Shown: one piece after another, positions 1 to 8,191 of the stretch | How the letters are laid out: each line of letters begins with the position of its first letter | Position numbering within the stretch: the first letter of the stretch is position 1 | DNA from: Strigomonas culicis | Lineage: Eukaryota; Euglenozoa; Kinetoplastea; Trypanosomatida; Trypanosomatidae | DNA length: 27,590 bases | NCBI GenBank assembly: GCA_000482145.1 | Contig: AUXH01000215.1 | Span: 1-27,590 of the forward strand | Reading direction: 5' to 3' | Notes under the pieces: generated by a model | What the model was told of the DNA's origin: nothing | What the model saw: the letters and a program-made list of their open reading frames with translations, nothing else | The model's database searches: none | Translations under genes and position numbers: made by a program

Positions 1-387
1 CCCCGAGGAGCGGGGGTCCGTTTTGGTTGGGTCGCGGCCGCGGCCCCGCCCCCCCCCGCTACTCTGGCGGGCTGCTCATGTTGCGCGTTCTCCTCGGCGT
101 CCCGTCGACCCGAGGTCTGGGCGCAAGCCCGGGGCGTTCCCGTTGCCCGTGTCCGCCGCTCCCGCCCGGGCGGTAGGGGCGGCCCCCAGCCGCCCCTCGG
201 CCGCCCCGCATGCCAGGCGCCTGCGGGCCCCGGTTGGCGCCAGGGGAGCCCCCCTCCCGCCCGTTGGAGGCGGTCTGGTGCCGGTGCTACCAGGGTGCCT
301 CGCCTCCCGCCCAGCGTGCGCCCCCTCCCATGCCCCGTACTCCGGCGCCTAGGGGGTTGGCCAGGGGGAAAAGGTGCGAAAAGTGGG
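1..387. other. GC-rich stretch without a supported gene
   Basis: This stretch is strongly GC-rich with many C and G runs, unlike the AT-rich spacers elsewhere in the window. The minus strand, which carries all the other genes, has no sizeable open frame here. The plus strand has an open frame of about 109 codons (23-352), but its product is a Pro/Arg/Ala-rich string with no recognisable domain. I found no tRNA-like B box. It lies downstream of the 5S gene and may be a spacer, a boundary of the polycistron, or the decayed end of another gene. Confidence 0.5.
369..382 (-). terminator. RNA polymerase III T-run terminators of the 5S gene
   Basis: On the minus strand two TTTT runs (plus-strand AAAA at 379-382 and 369-372) follow the 3' end of the 5S rRNA by about 5 and 15 bases. 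Runs of four or more T on the RNA-like strand are the normal polymerase III stop signal, and a tandem pair is common as a fail-safe. Confidence 0.7.
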
Positions 388-507
388 AGGGGTACGGCAC
401 CCAGGGTTCCCGAGTCATCACTGACCCCAGTACTAACTAGGCCTGTAGCTGCTTAACTTCACAAATCGGACGGGATATGGTGTACTCAGCTAAGTATGGT
501 CGTACCC
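388..507 (-). rRNA. 5S ribosomal RNA
   Basis: Read on the minus strand, these 120 bases begin GGGTACGACCATACTT and end GGGTGCCGTACCCCT, so the two ends pair to form helix I (GGGTAC with GTACCC). Conserved 5S blocks are present: CCCGTCCGATTTGTGAAGTT (loop B/C region), GTTAGTACTGGGGTCAGTGA and TGACTCGGGAACCC (loop E and internal control region). The wording is that of kinetoplastid 5S genes. It is transcribed by polymerase III from an internal promoter and stops at the T runs just below 388. It lies about 180 bases beyond the stop codon of the FHA kinase, on the same strand, which fits the dispersed single 5S genes of trypanosomatids. The 5' end could be off by one or two bases. Confidence 0.95.
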
Positions 508-690
508 AATAACGGGTAAACGGGAAATGGTGGCCGAATCGAGGGGGCTGCTTCCTTTTTCGTAAAGAGTAAGAAGGGGAGGGGAGAGAGAGGGTGGCCA
601 ACTCGTTTCGTCCTGTGATCTCCGCTGCTGCTTCACTTGTAGGCAGTGTCAAACAATGTACCATGCACCCACTTTATTTCAACGGTTAGT

Positions 691-3600
691 TCACAAACGG
701 CTGCACTCCCACAGCCACGGGTGCTCCAGCGCCTGCTTGGCGGTGTACCGCTCGCGCGGGTCAAAGCGCAGCAGGCACTGGATGAAATCCTTGCCGAGCT
801 TCGAGACGCCCGGCAGCTCCACCGTCTCCCGCGCGGTCGCCGCCTCGTCCGCCGGTTGGCGCCGGCGCTGCTGCTGGTGCTGCAGGGATCGCCAGTAAAG
901 CCGGTCGAGGTCGCAGGTGCCGACGGCGGCCTCCTGCTTTTCGAACGCGTGGATCGCCTTGAGCACGGACTCCAACGTGGCGAGGAACACCTTGTCGCTC
1001 TTGGAGGCGGGGGCGGGCGAGCGGCGCGCGGCGCCGCCATCGCCGGCGGCCGACGGCCCGCGAATGCGGCGCTCAATGCCGTTCATCTTGACGCAGAAGG
1101 CCTCCATGTGCGCCCGCCAGGCGCCGTCGCGCGCCGCGGGCGGCGGCGGCGGCAGGTGCAGGTTCTCCACGAGCGCGAGCGAGGGCAGCGCGGCCGGGGC
1201 CTCGCCGCCGCCGGGCGGCGGCGCGCCGGCACGCGTGTGGTTGCGCGCGCGACGGTAGCGCCCAAAGTTGATGGGTGCCGTGTAGTCGATGCTGACGCCG
1301 CCCTGCGGCTCCTTCCGGTTCGGAAACGGCGCGCGCCCGGTCAGCAGCGCGAAGGCGATGACGCCGACGCTGAACATATCGACGACGGCGGAGTAGCCGG
1401 CGGCCGCCGCGGTGCCGCCCTGCTGCCGGAGCCGCTTGTCGCACACCTCCGGCGCGGCGTACAGCGGTGTGCCGCAGCTCGTGCGCATTTCATGCAGGCT
1501 GTACACGTCCGGCGGCGCCGTCGCGTCCGTGGGGTTCGCCGCGCGGGCGGGTGCGCCGCGGAGGATGTGGGAGAGCCCGAAGTCCGTGATCTTGATCTGC
1601 GGCCAGAGCTGCCGCGGTACATGCACGCGATAGAGCAGCGACAAGGGGTTCGGCACGTTCCCCGTGGGGCCCACGGAGGGCTGCTCCTGCTCCTGCTGCT
1701 GCGGCGGCGGCTGTGCGGCGGTGGCTTCCAGGTAGTAGGACTTGATCTTCTGCTTGAACACCTCCAGCTGCAGGCGCAGCACCGGCGTCAGCGCGGAGCC
1801 CGCCCGGCCCGCCGCGGCCGCCTCCTTGATGAGGATGTTCTCCAACTTGAGGTCGCGGTGCACGATGTGATTCGAGTGCAGGTAGTACACGCCCTGTAGG
1901 ACCTGATAGATGATCATCTTCACGTAGAACTCCGGCAGCGGGCCGCCGCTGAAGAAGCCCTCGTACACGTCCGCCGACTCGTCCTCCGCGGCCTCCACGC
2001 GCGACCGCTTGGTCGCGGGATCGGGCGCGCGGCACGGAGGCGGCAGCGGCTGCGGTCGCAACAGCCGGTAGACGTCGCCGCCATTCGCCTTCTCCATGAC
2101 GAAGCAGATCTGGTCCGGCTCATCGAAGAACTCGTAGAGCGTGATGATGTTGGGGTGGCGGCAGTGCAGCAGAATCTGCAGCTCGCCCTGCTCGCGCTTC
2201 AGCCGCGCCAGCTCCTTCTCGTAGTGGCGGCGCGTGGCGGGCGCGAGGCAGCCGAGCAGCGCCTCGCGCTGCCGCGCGCGGTCGGCCTGCTGCCGCGCCT
2301 GCTGCACCGTCGCGGCCTCGTAGCGGCCCCGCGCCTCCTCCACCAGCGCTAGGAAGGCCTGGGAGCAGCCCGGCGGGCTGCCGCCGCTGTTGTGGTGGCC
2401 AGCCGCGTGCGCTTCTCGTTCGCCATCGTCGCCGCTGGCCTCGTTGGCCCCCGTGCGTGGGGCTGCTGCCAGCGCGGCGGTGTGCTGCAGGAAGGCCTCC
2501 CGCCCCCGCTGCTGCTCGCGCTCCTCCGTCTGCGTCTCGAGACCGTAGAGCTGCTGCAGCACCGCGGCGTCCTGCCCGGCGCCGGCCTCGGGCGGAAAGA
2601 GGTGCTGCTTCTTTTTGACAAGCTTCACCGCAAAGCAGTACGTGTCCGCCCCCCCCGCCTCCCCCCCCCCCTCCCTTGCCGGGCGGTGCCGCCCGCCGGT
2701 CCGCCGCCGCCTGCGCTTCCCGCACCAAGGCCGGCGCCTGGCACGCCCGGCGCTGGATGTGGGCGACCTGGTAGGCGTGGAGCTTCTCCCGCGCCGCGGC
2801 GACCGCCGCCGCCTCCGTCGCGCGCTCCGCCTCTTGCAGCAGCGCTACCAGCGCCTGCGTGGAGCCGCCGGGGCCGGGGCCGGCGGCCGCCGCCGCCGTG
2901 GGGCACAGCGCGGCCGCGTGCACGGCGCCGAAGCCGCCGACGCCGAGCGGCTGCTTTTGATCCGCGTAGAAGCGGTAGAACTGGGCGCACGGCAGGCGGT
3001 ACATGCGGTGGACCTCGGCCATGCTGTTGTACTCCGCGAGCAGCAAGAGGGCGCGGCGCCGGTACCACTTTGCGTCGTGGCCGCCCGCCGGCCCCATCAC
3101 CACCGGCGCGCGCGGCGGCGGCGGACCCGCGCGGCGGTACGGCGCGGCCACGCGCTCCAGCGCGGCGGCAATGCCCTCCGCGGCTCCGGCGGCGGGGAAC
3201 AGCGCCGCGTCGTGCGGCACGAACCAAAAAGACACGTTGTACTCCGTCGTGTGCCGCTGCCCCGCGTTGACGACGTCAATGAGGATGGGGTCCGCCGGCG
3301 GGCCCGCCGCGGCCACCACCTCCACCGTGCCCGGGCGGATGCGGAGGGTGGTCGAGCGGTTCTTACCCACCTTGACCCCGTTGACATGGACGCCGTTGCT
3401 GCTGAAGTCTGTGAGCGTCACGGTGTACGAGACCCGCCGCCGCCGCGGCGCTCCCCGCCCCGGCGGCGGCGGGCCCGGGGCCATCTCCGGCGGAGGAGCG
3501 CGCGGGCGGCCGCGGCCGTCTGCCGCCTCCAGGTACGCGTCGAGGATGGCGGTTTCGGCCTCATCGCAAAGCGTTGCATCGGGCTCCTCCCCCCCCTCCC

Positions 3601-3967
3601 CCTCTTCCTCCTCCTCCTCGCGGTGGAGGTTGAACACGCAGTGCAGGTTGCTGATGCAGGGGTTCGTGCCGAGCACCGTGTGGCACACCGCCGCCTGCCG
3701 CCCCAGCACCACGCGCGCCTGCTGCAGCGGCACAATCGCACTGATCGGCGCGTCCGCCTCGTTTGTCTCTTCTTCGTGGACAGCCTCGAGCATGAAGTAG
3801 GGTCGCAGATGGACCGGCACCAGGGCTGGCAGCGCGGCAGAGGCCCCCTGCTGCTGCTGCTGCTCCAGGAACATGGAGAGACCGTTGGAGACGGTGGGGC
3901 GCTGCAGCGCGATGAGCAGCCCCCAGATGGCGCTCTCTCCCGTCTGTGGTCGCAGCGGCTCTGGCAT
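691..3967 (-). CDS. FHA-domain serine/threonine protein kinase (broken by one frameshift)
   Basis: About 1091 residues once a one-base frame change near 2649-2671 is allowed for. The N-terminal frame carries an FHA domain at about residues 72-252: VVLGRQ, then SNLHCVF, then LTDFSSNGVHVNGVKVGKN; a long acidic and Pro-rich insert splits it. FHA domains bind phosphothreonine. The kinase follows: glycine loop PLGVGGFGAVHAA (about 341-349), beta-3 lysine in CFAVKLV (about 448), likely helix C Glu in GELQILLHCRHPNII, catalytic HRDLKLEN (about 704), DFG (about 795) and CGTPLYAAPE (about 838). All catalytic residues are present. Unusually large insertions of about 100, 145, 40 and 80 residues lie between the kinase motifs. 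FHA plus kinase recalls Chk2/Rad53, but the insertions make family assignment unsafe. I chose the ATG at 3965-3967 (MPEPLRP) because upstream in-frame ATGs lie in AT-rich sequence that contains the likely splice acceptor. The stop is TGA. Confidence 0.85.
2649..2671 (-). other. Frameshift site in the FHA kinase (two G homopolymers)
   Basis: On the minus strand a run of 11 G (2661-2671) and a run of 8 G (2649-2656) lie close together. Upstream the FHA and glycine-loop frame is open. Downstream the kinase frame (CFAVKLVKKK) is shifted by one base, so removing one G would join them. The run encodes a poly-Gly linker, which tolerates length change at the protein level. Homopolymer miscall is the simplest reading; true slippage or a mutation is possible. 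Confidence 0.8.
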
Positions 3968-4018
3968 CCGTCCGTGTGGGCCGATATGTAAGTCTCTATG
4001 ACAAGATGGTATGCGCTT

Positions 4019-4075
4019 CTTAAATAACAAGAACAGCAATAAGTCAACAACATGAAGAGGAAAGTGCAAAGGAAA
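4019..4075 (-). promoter_or_regulatory. Candidate trans-splice acceptor of the FHA kinase
   Basis: On the minus strand a pyrimidine-rich stretch (about 4054-4075) is followed by the first AG at 4019-4020. It would leave a 5' UTR of about 51 bases before the ATG at 3967. Assigned by position and composition only. Confidence 0.45.
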
Positions 4076-4371
4076 CACATATATGCAGCCATTCTTGTCA
4101 TCAAGACTTTCCTCCTCCCCCCAAAATAGCAACGAGAGTAATTCACCTTTTATCTTTGAGGGCACAGAATAAAGTGTTTTCTTTTTTTGATATGTACTAA
4201 CTCCGCTCTGTAACACCGAGTAGATCTCACAGTCGATCGTTTTCCGGCCTGGATACTACATTTTTCTTTTCTTTTTGGATATGTGAGGATACAAGTAATA
4301 ATAATAAAAAGGTAATAACACACTGTGTAATATACATGTTGCTACACCAAATAAAACAAAAGAACGAGCAT

Positions 4372-5222
4372 CAATGGTATTCTATTATTGTTTTTCTCCG
4401 TTGTATGTCATCCGTGGGAGAGAATAATTCTCTTTCCAGTTTTTTTTCTTCCTATTTACGACTGCACGGAAACGCTCTATTATTTTTGGCAACACGATGA
4501 CAACAACAAACAAGCAAACAAAAAACAATAAGAGTATAATAATACTTTGAAGCATGTGTGCTTCTCAAAAGAGAAAAATAAATTCAAGAAAGAGAAGGCA
4601 GTTTCAGCTGCTTCTGCGTGCGGGCACCGTTCACTGTGAATCTGGTCACTCTCTTTTTGCTCTCCTACACTTCGTTCCTCTCCTTCCTACATGAGAACCG
4701 AGCGAACTGTCACCGCCTCACCGCCGAGCCGCAGCGGCGGCGCTGCTGTTGGCGGCCAGCTCCAGCGACGATGACAACCGCAGCACCTCTAGGCTCTGCT
4801 GCTGCCGGTCATGGTGGAGCTGTTATCACAGACCGAATACTATGCAAGGCACAGGGCTGAAGTCATTCAGTGCGTTAAGGGCAGAGAAGTGCTTCGCCGC
4901 GACCTGTTGCAGCGAGCTGAACACCGGCTGCTGTTGGCGTCACTTCTGCTGCTCCTGGTCCAAGGCCTGCTTCCGTTCCGCAAGCTGCTGCTGCTGTTGT
5001 TGCTGCTGGTCGAGGGCCTGCTTCTGTTCTGCAAGCTGCCTCCGATCGTCGGCGAGCCGCTGCTGCGTCAGCCTCATCTCGAGCTGCTTCCTCCGGTCCG
5101 CGGCGTCTCAGCGGGGGTGCAAAATGAGGCACAGTAGGAGTCCGTAGAGGGCCCAGTCGCGCACCGCAACATGTGAAATGAAATACCTCACATGCATCGG
5201 TACACAACACCATAGTAATAAA
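4372..5222 (-). repeat. Tandem duplication unit A (degraded)
   Basis: This unit carries the same downstream flank as units B and C: blocks such as TTGTATGTCAT, CTGCACGGAAACGCTCTA, GGCAACACGATGACAAC and CCGTTCACTGTGAA recur in the same order at about 4377-4640, 5273-5555 and 6473-6740 (plus-strand wording). The flank is followed by the remains of the gene (copy A). Its 3' part also shares the block around 4692-4850 with 6784-6930 of unit C, which unit B lacks. Confidence 0.85.
4823..5175 (-). pseudogene. Copy A: decayed copy of the membrane/coiled-coil gene
   Basis: In the frame homologous to copy C, the minus strand reads VAVRDWALYG, then a shortened hydrophobic stretch, then a TGA (5108-5110), then DAADRRKQLEMRLTQQRLAD and a Gln-rich coiled coil with QLAEQKQALDQ and LAERKQALDQEQQK. 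A second TGA (4940-4942) sits where copy C has the Cys codon TGC in QQKCRQQQ. The frame ends at TGA/TAA (4826-4828 and 4823-4825), aligned with the stop of copy C. The first hydrophobic segment and the normal start region are missing, and I see no in-frame ATG corresponding to copies B and C. Another frame is open across this interval (4875-5213), but its Arg/Ala/Pro-rich product is an out-of-frame reading. I call it a pseudogene; it could still be transcribed. Confidence 0.75.
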
Positions 5223-5812
5223 AAGTAAGTCTTGTTGTGGCTAAAACAAATAAAGCAAAAGAACACGCCTTGAAGATACTCTATGATATTGTTTTTCTCT
5301 GTTGTATGTCATTTATGGGAGCGAATCCTTCCCTTTCCAGTGTTTTTCCTTTTTACAGCTGCACGGAAACGCTCTAATACATATATGTTTTGGCAACACG
5401 ATGACAACAGCAAACAAAAAAAGAAATGAATACGAATATACTAATAACATGAAGCATGAGTGATAGCTATGCTTGTCAAAAGAAGAAAAAAGAATTCAAG
5501 AAAAAGAAGGCAGACTCAACTGCTTCTGTGTGCGGGCACCGTTCACTGTGAAGTGTGAGGTGTGTCACTTGCCTTCCTACCTCTTGTTGCGCTCCGCTGC
5601 TGGGACTAGCCACCGCTGATCATGTGCACGGTGGTGAATTCCTCTCCAGCCCCCAGCAGCAACGCCATGATACTCACCCTCGGCTCCTGCTGCTGCTGCT
5701 GTTGTTGCTGCTGGTCGAAGGCCTGCTTCTGTTCCGCAAGCTGCCTCCGATCGTCGGCGAGCCGCTGCTGCGTCAGCCTCATCTCGAGCTGCTTCCTCCG
5801 GTCCGCGGCGTC

Positions 5813-6253
5813 TCAGCGGCGAAGCGCGACGAGGCACAGCACGAGGGCGAGGCCGAGGGCGCAGCTGACGTAGAAGGCCCAACCCAGCGCCGCCACGCGC
5901 GTGAGCGTCGGCTGCTCCGCGGCGGCGCTGCTGTTGGCGGCCAGCGCCACCAGCGCCTCCAGCCGCTCCTGCTGGTCGTGCAGCTGCTGCAGCTGGGCCA
6001 CGAGCTGCCCGACGCCGTCCGCGGGGCCCGCGCCGCCACGGCGGCAGAGCGCGACGAGGCACAGCGCGAGGGCGAGCGCGAGCGCGCAGCTGACGTAGAA
6101 GGCCCAGCCCAGCGCCGCCACGTACGCCCGTGTCTGCTGCTCCGCGGCGTCGGCGGCGGCGGCGTCGCGACGCAGGACGCGGGCGGCCACGCACCGGGCC
6201 AGGCGCCCGGCCGCCACCGCGTGGGGCCCTGGCTGACAGAGTCGCTTTGTCAT
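5813..6253 (-). CDS. Copy B: two-segment membrane protein, stopped by TGA
   Basis: 146 residues from the ATG at 6251-6253, which matches the start of copy C (MTKRLCQPGPHAVAAGRLAR). Two near-identical hydrophobic segments, each with ALGWAFYVSCAL followed by a Leu/Ala/Val stretch, lie at about residues 44-70 and 117-144. A short Gln-rich stretch (QLQQLHDQQERLEALVAL) lies between them. TGA at 5813-5815 replaces the Trp codon TGG of copy C (CLWDAAD). After this stop the frame stays open and homologous for a further 68 codons (DAADRRKQLEMRLTQQ, then QLAEQKQAFDQQQQ, then an unrelated tail) to TAG at 5606-5608. It is therefore either a truncated gene, a young pseudogene or a readthrough product. Function is unknown; the hydrophobic segments suggest a membrane location. 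Confidence 0.55.
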   Translation of the reverse strand: MTKRLCQPGPHAVAAGRLARCVAARVLRRDAAAADAAEQQTRAYVAALGWAFYVSCALALALALCLVALCRRGGAGPADGVGQLVAQLQQLHDQQERLEALVALAANSSAAAEQPTLTRVAALGWAFYVSCALGLALVLCLVALRR

Positions 6254-6310
6254 TGTTGTGTATAGGAGTAGGTTTGTTTGTTTGTTTGTTGTGTGTGTGT
6301 GTGTGTGTGT

Positions 6311-6340
6311 CTGTGTGCGTGTGAGGGAGGGAGAGAGAAA
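6311..6340 (-). promoter_or_regulatory. Candidate trans-splice acceptor of copy B
   Basis: A pyrimidine tract on the minus strand (plus strand GAGGGAGGGAGAGAGAAA, 6323-6340) is followed by an AG at 6311-6312 within the CA repeat. The 5' UTR would be about 57 bases. Copy C has the same arrangement. Confidence 0.45.
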
Positions 6341-6909
6341 TGAACAGATATTCATGTGTTTGTATGAAAAGACACTCTCCATAGAGGAAGTCTCTTCACT
6401 TTTTTTTTTTTTACCTATTCTCCTTCAACGTTTCCTTTACGTATTGAATGAAAAAACAAACAAAACACCTTGAAGATATTCTACGATATTGTTTTTCTCT
6501 GTTGTATGTCATCTATGGGAGTGAATCCTTCCCTTTCCAGTGTTTTTCCTTTTTACGACTGCACGGAAACGCTCTAATATGTTTGTGGCAACACGATGAC
6601 AACATCAACCAAAAAAAAAAAAAAGCAATAATAGTATAATAATAATATGAAGCATGCGCGATAGCTATGCTTATCAAAAGAAAAAAAGAAATTCAAGAAA
6701 GAGAAGGCAGTCCAAACTGCTTTTTTTGTGCGGGAACCGTTCACTCTCTCTTTTCCTACACTTCGCTCCTCTCCTTCCTACGTGAGAGCCGAGAGGGCTG
6801 TCACCGCCTCATCGTCGAGCCGCCGCGGCGGCGCTGCTGTTGGCGGCCAGCTCCAGCGATGACAATCGCAGCGTCTCTATTTCCACTATTTCTGGTCATG
6901 GTGGAGCTG

Positions 6910-8034
6910 TTACGGCAGACGGAATAACATGTCAGGCATGACGAAATCCAGTATGCCACAGGAGTGCTGTCGCTCCGCCGCGACTCGTTGCATCCGGATG
7001 AGCAGATGCTGCTGTTCCACAAGCTGTTCGTGCAGTTCGGTGATTTGCTGTCGTTCGGTGGCAAGGTGCTCCTTCTCGCGGCAGAGGTGCTGCTGCTCCT
7101 GGTCCAAGGCCTGCTTCTGTTCTGCAAGCTGCTTCCGATCCTGGGTGAGTTGCTTCTGATCCTGGGCGAGCTGCAGCTGCTGTTGGCGGCACTTTTGCTG
7201 CTCCTGGTCCAAGGCCTGCTTCTGTTCTGCAAGCTGCTTCCGATCCTGGGTGAGTTGCTTCTGATCCTGGGCGAGCTGCAGCTGCTGTTGGCGGCACTTT
7301 TGCTGCTCCTGGTCCAAGGCCTGCTTCTGTTCTGCAAGCTGCTGCTCCTTCGTCTTCACCTTGATCCGCTTCTTCCGGTCCGCGGCGTCCCAGAGGCAGA
7401 GCGCGACGAGGCATAGCGCGAGGGCGAGGGCGCAGCTGACGTAGAAGGTCCAGCCGCGCGCCGCCACACGCGTGGGCGTCTGCTGCTCCGCAGCGGCGCT
7501 GCTGTTGGCGGCCAGCTCCGCCGCCATGGCGCGCACCAGCCCGGCGACCGGCTGCCGCACGGACGCGGGAGGGGGCGGCTGCGAAAGCGCGTCGCCGCCG
7601 GCCAGCAGCCCTGCGGTGGGCCGCAGCGCCACCAGCGCCTCCAGCCGCTCCTGCTGGTCGTGCAGCTGCTGTTGCTGGGCCAGGAGCTGCCACTGGCCCA
7701 GGCGGAGCTGCCCTTGCTGGTCGTGGAGCTGCTGCTGGTCGTGGCGGAACTGTTCTTGTTGGTCGTGCAGCTGCTGCAGCTGGGCCACGAGCGGTCCGAT
7801 GCCGTCCGCGGGGCCCGCGCCGCCACGGCGGCAGAGCGCGACGAGGCACAGCGCGAGCGCGAGCGCGCAGCTGACGTAGAAGGCCCAGCCCAGCGCCGCC
7901 ACGTACGCCCGTGTCTGCTGCTCCGCGGCGTCGGCGGCGGCGGCGTCGCGACGCAGGACGTGGGCGGCCACGCACCGGGCCAGGCGCCCGGCCGCCACCG
8001 CGTGGGGCCCTGGCTGACAGAGTCGCTTTGTCAT
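6910..8034 (-). CDS. Copy C: membrane protein with Gln-rich coiled-coil repeats, unknown function
   Basis: 374 residues from the ATG at 8032-8034; TAA stop. I do not recognise the family. A basic N-terminus (MTKRLCQPGPHAVAAGRLAR) precedes a first hydrophobic segment (about 44-68, GWAFYVSCALALALCLVALC). A Gln/His-rich helix follows (82-137, with QLHDQQ repeated), then a Pro-rich link. A second copy of the hydrophobic segment lies at about 190-214. A long Gln/Lys/Glu coiled coil follows (about 220-345), built from a 35-residue unit, DRKQLAEQKQALDQEQQK plus CRQQQLQLAQDQKQLTQ, repeated about 2.4 times. Thirty-five is exactly five heptads, as expected for a continuous coiled coil. With two membrane spans, both ends would face the same side. 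The start codon is chosen because copy B has the same one, and because further upstream is only GT/GA repeat. The neighbouring copies A and B are degraded. Confidence 0.75.
   Translation of the reverse strand: MTKRLCQPGPHAVAAGRLARCVAAHVLRRDAAAADAAEQQTRAYVAALGWAFYVSCALALALCLVALCRRGGAGPADGIGPLVAQLQQLHDQQEQFRHDQQQLHDQQGQLRLGQWQLLAQQQQLHDQQERLEALVALRPTAGLLAGGDALSQPPPPASVRQPVAGLVRAMAAELAANSSAAAEQQTPTRVAARGWTFYVSCALALALCLVALCLWDAADRKKRIKVKTKEQQLAEQKQALDQEQQKCRQQQLQLAQDQKQLTQDRKQLAEQKQALDQEQQKCRQQQLQLAQDQKQLTQDRKQLAEQKQALDQEQQHLCREKEHLATERQQITELHEQLVEQQHLLIRMQRVAAERQHSCGILDFVMPDMLFRLP
7093..7343 (-). repeat. 105-bp tandem repeat inside copy C
   Basis: The plus-strand block CTGCTCCTGGTCCAAGGCCT begins at 7093, 7198 and 7303, a spacing of exactly 105 bases, with about 2.4 copies. 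By eye the first two copies look the same throughout. Each encodes 35 residues (five coiled-coil heptads), so length changes keep both frame and heptad register. Confidence 0.9.
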
Positions 8035-8084
8035 TGTTGTGTATAGGAGTAAGTTTGTTTGTTTGTTTGTTGTTGTTGTTGTGA

Positions 8085-8142
8085 GTGTGTGTGTGTGTGT
8101 GTGTGTCTGTGTGCGTGTGTGTGTGTGTGTGTGTCTGTGTGC

Positions 8143-8188
<46 letters not shown>
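8085..8188. repeat. GT and GA dinucleotide tracts upstream of copy C
   Basis: The plus strand reads (GT)n with a few C interruptions to 8160, then (GA)14 at 8161-8188. On the minus strand the GA part is a CT tract and probably serves as the polypyrimidine signal for trans-splicing; the first AG after it is at 8135-8136. Unit B has a shorter version. Confidence 0.85.

Positions 8189-8191
<3 letters not shown>

Larger units (their letters stand above)
5268..6466 (-). repeat. Tandem duplication unit B
   Basis: Head-to-tail unit holding a downstream flank, gene copy B and an upstream flank. The upstream flank (about 6254-6466) matches that of unit C (about 8035-8318): GTATAGGAGTA, the GTTT repeats, the GT and GA tracts, AAATGAACAGATA, AAAAGACACTCTCCAT and AATGAAAAAACAAACAAAAC occur in the same order in both. 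The 3' end of the gene in this unit differs from A and C. Confidence 0.85.

Noticed and set aside
646..1899. Plus-strand frame of 417 codons opposite the kinase
   Set aside because: Covers the antisense of the HRD, DFG and APE motifs; product shows no domain.
3968..4216. In-frame N-terminal extension of the FHA kinase by 83 residues
   Set aside because: It is AT-rich, encodes a hydrophobic/Lys stretch unlike the rest, and contains the likely splice acceptor.
6932..7975. Long minus-strand frame (347 codons) overlapping copy C in another frame; similar frames occur over copies A and B
   Set aside because: The product is Arg/Ala/Pro/Gly-rich, as expected from reading GC-rich repeats out of frame, whereas the other frame gives hydrophobic segments and heptads and shares its start with copy B.
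5606..8034. General reassignment of TGA to an amino acid, as in Blastocrithidia-like codes
   Set aside because: TGA ends the kinase, p28-domain and UBL genes at sensible positions, and Trp is written TGG in conserved places.
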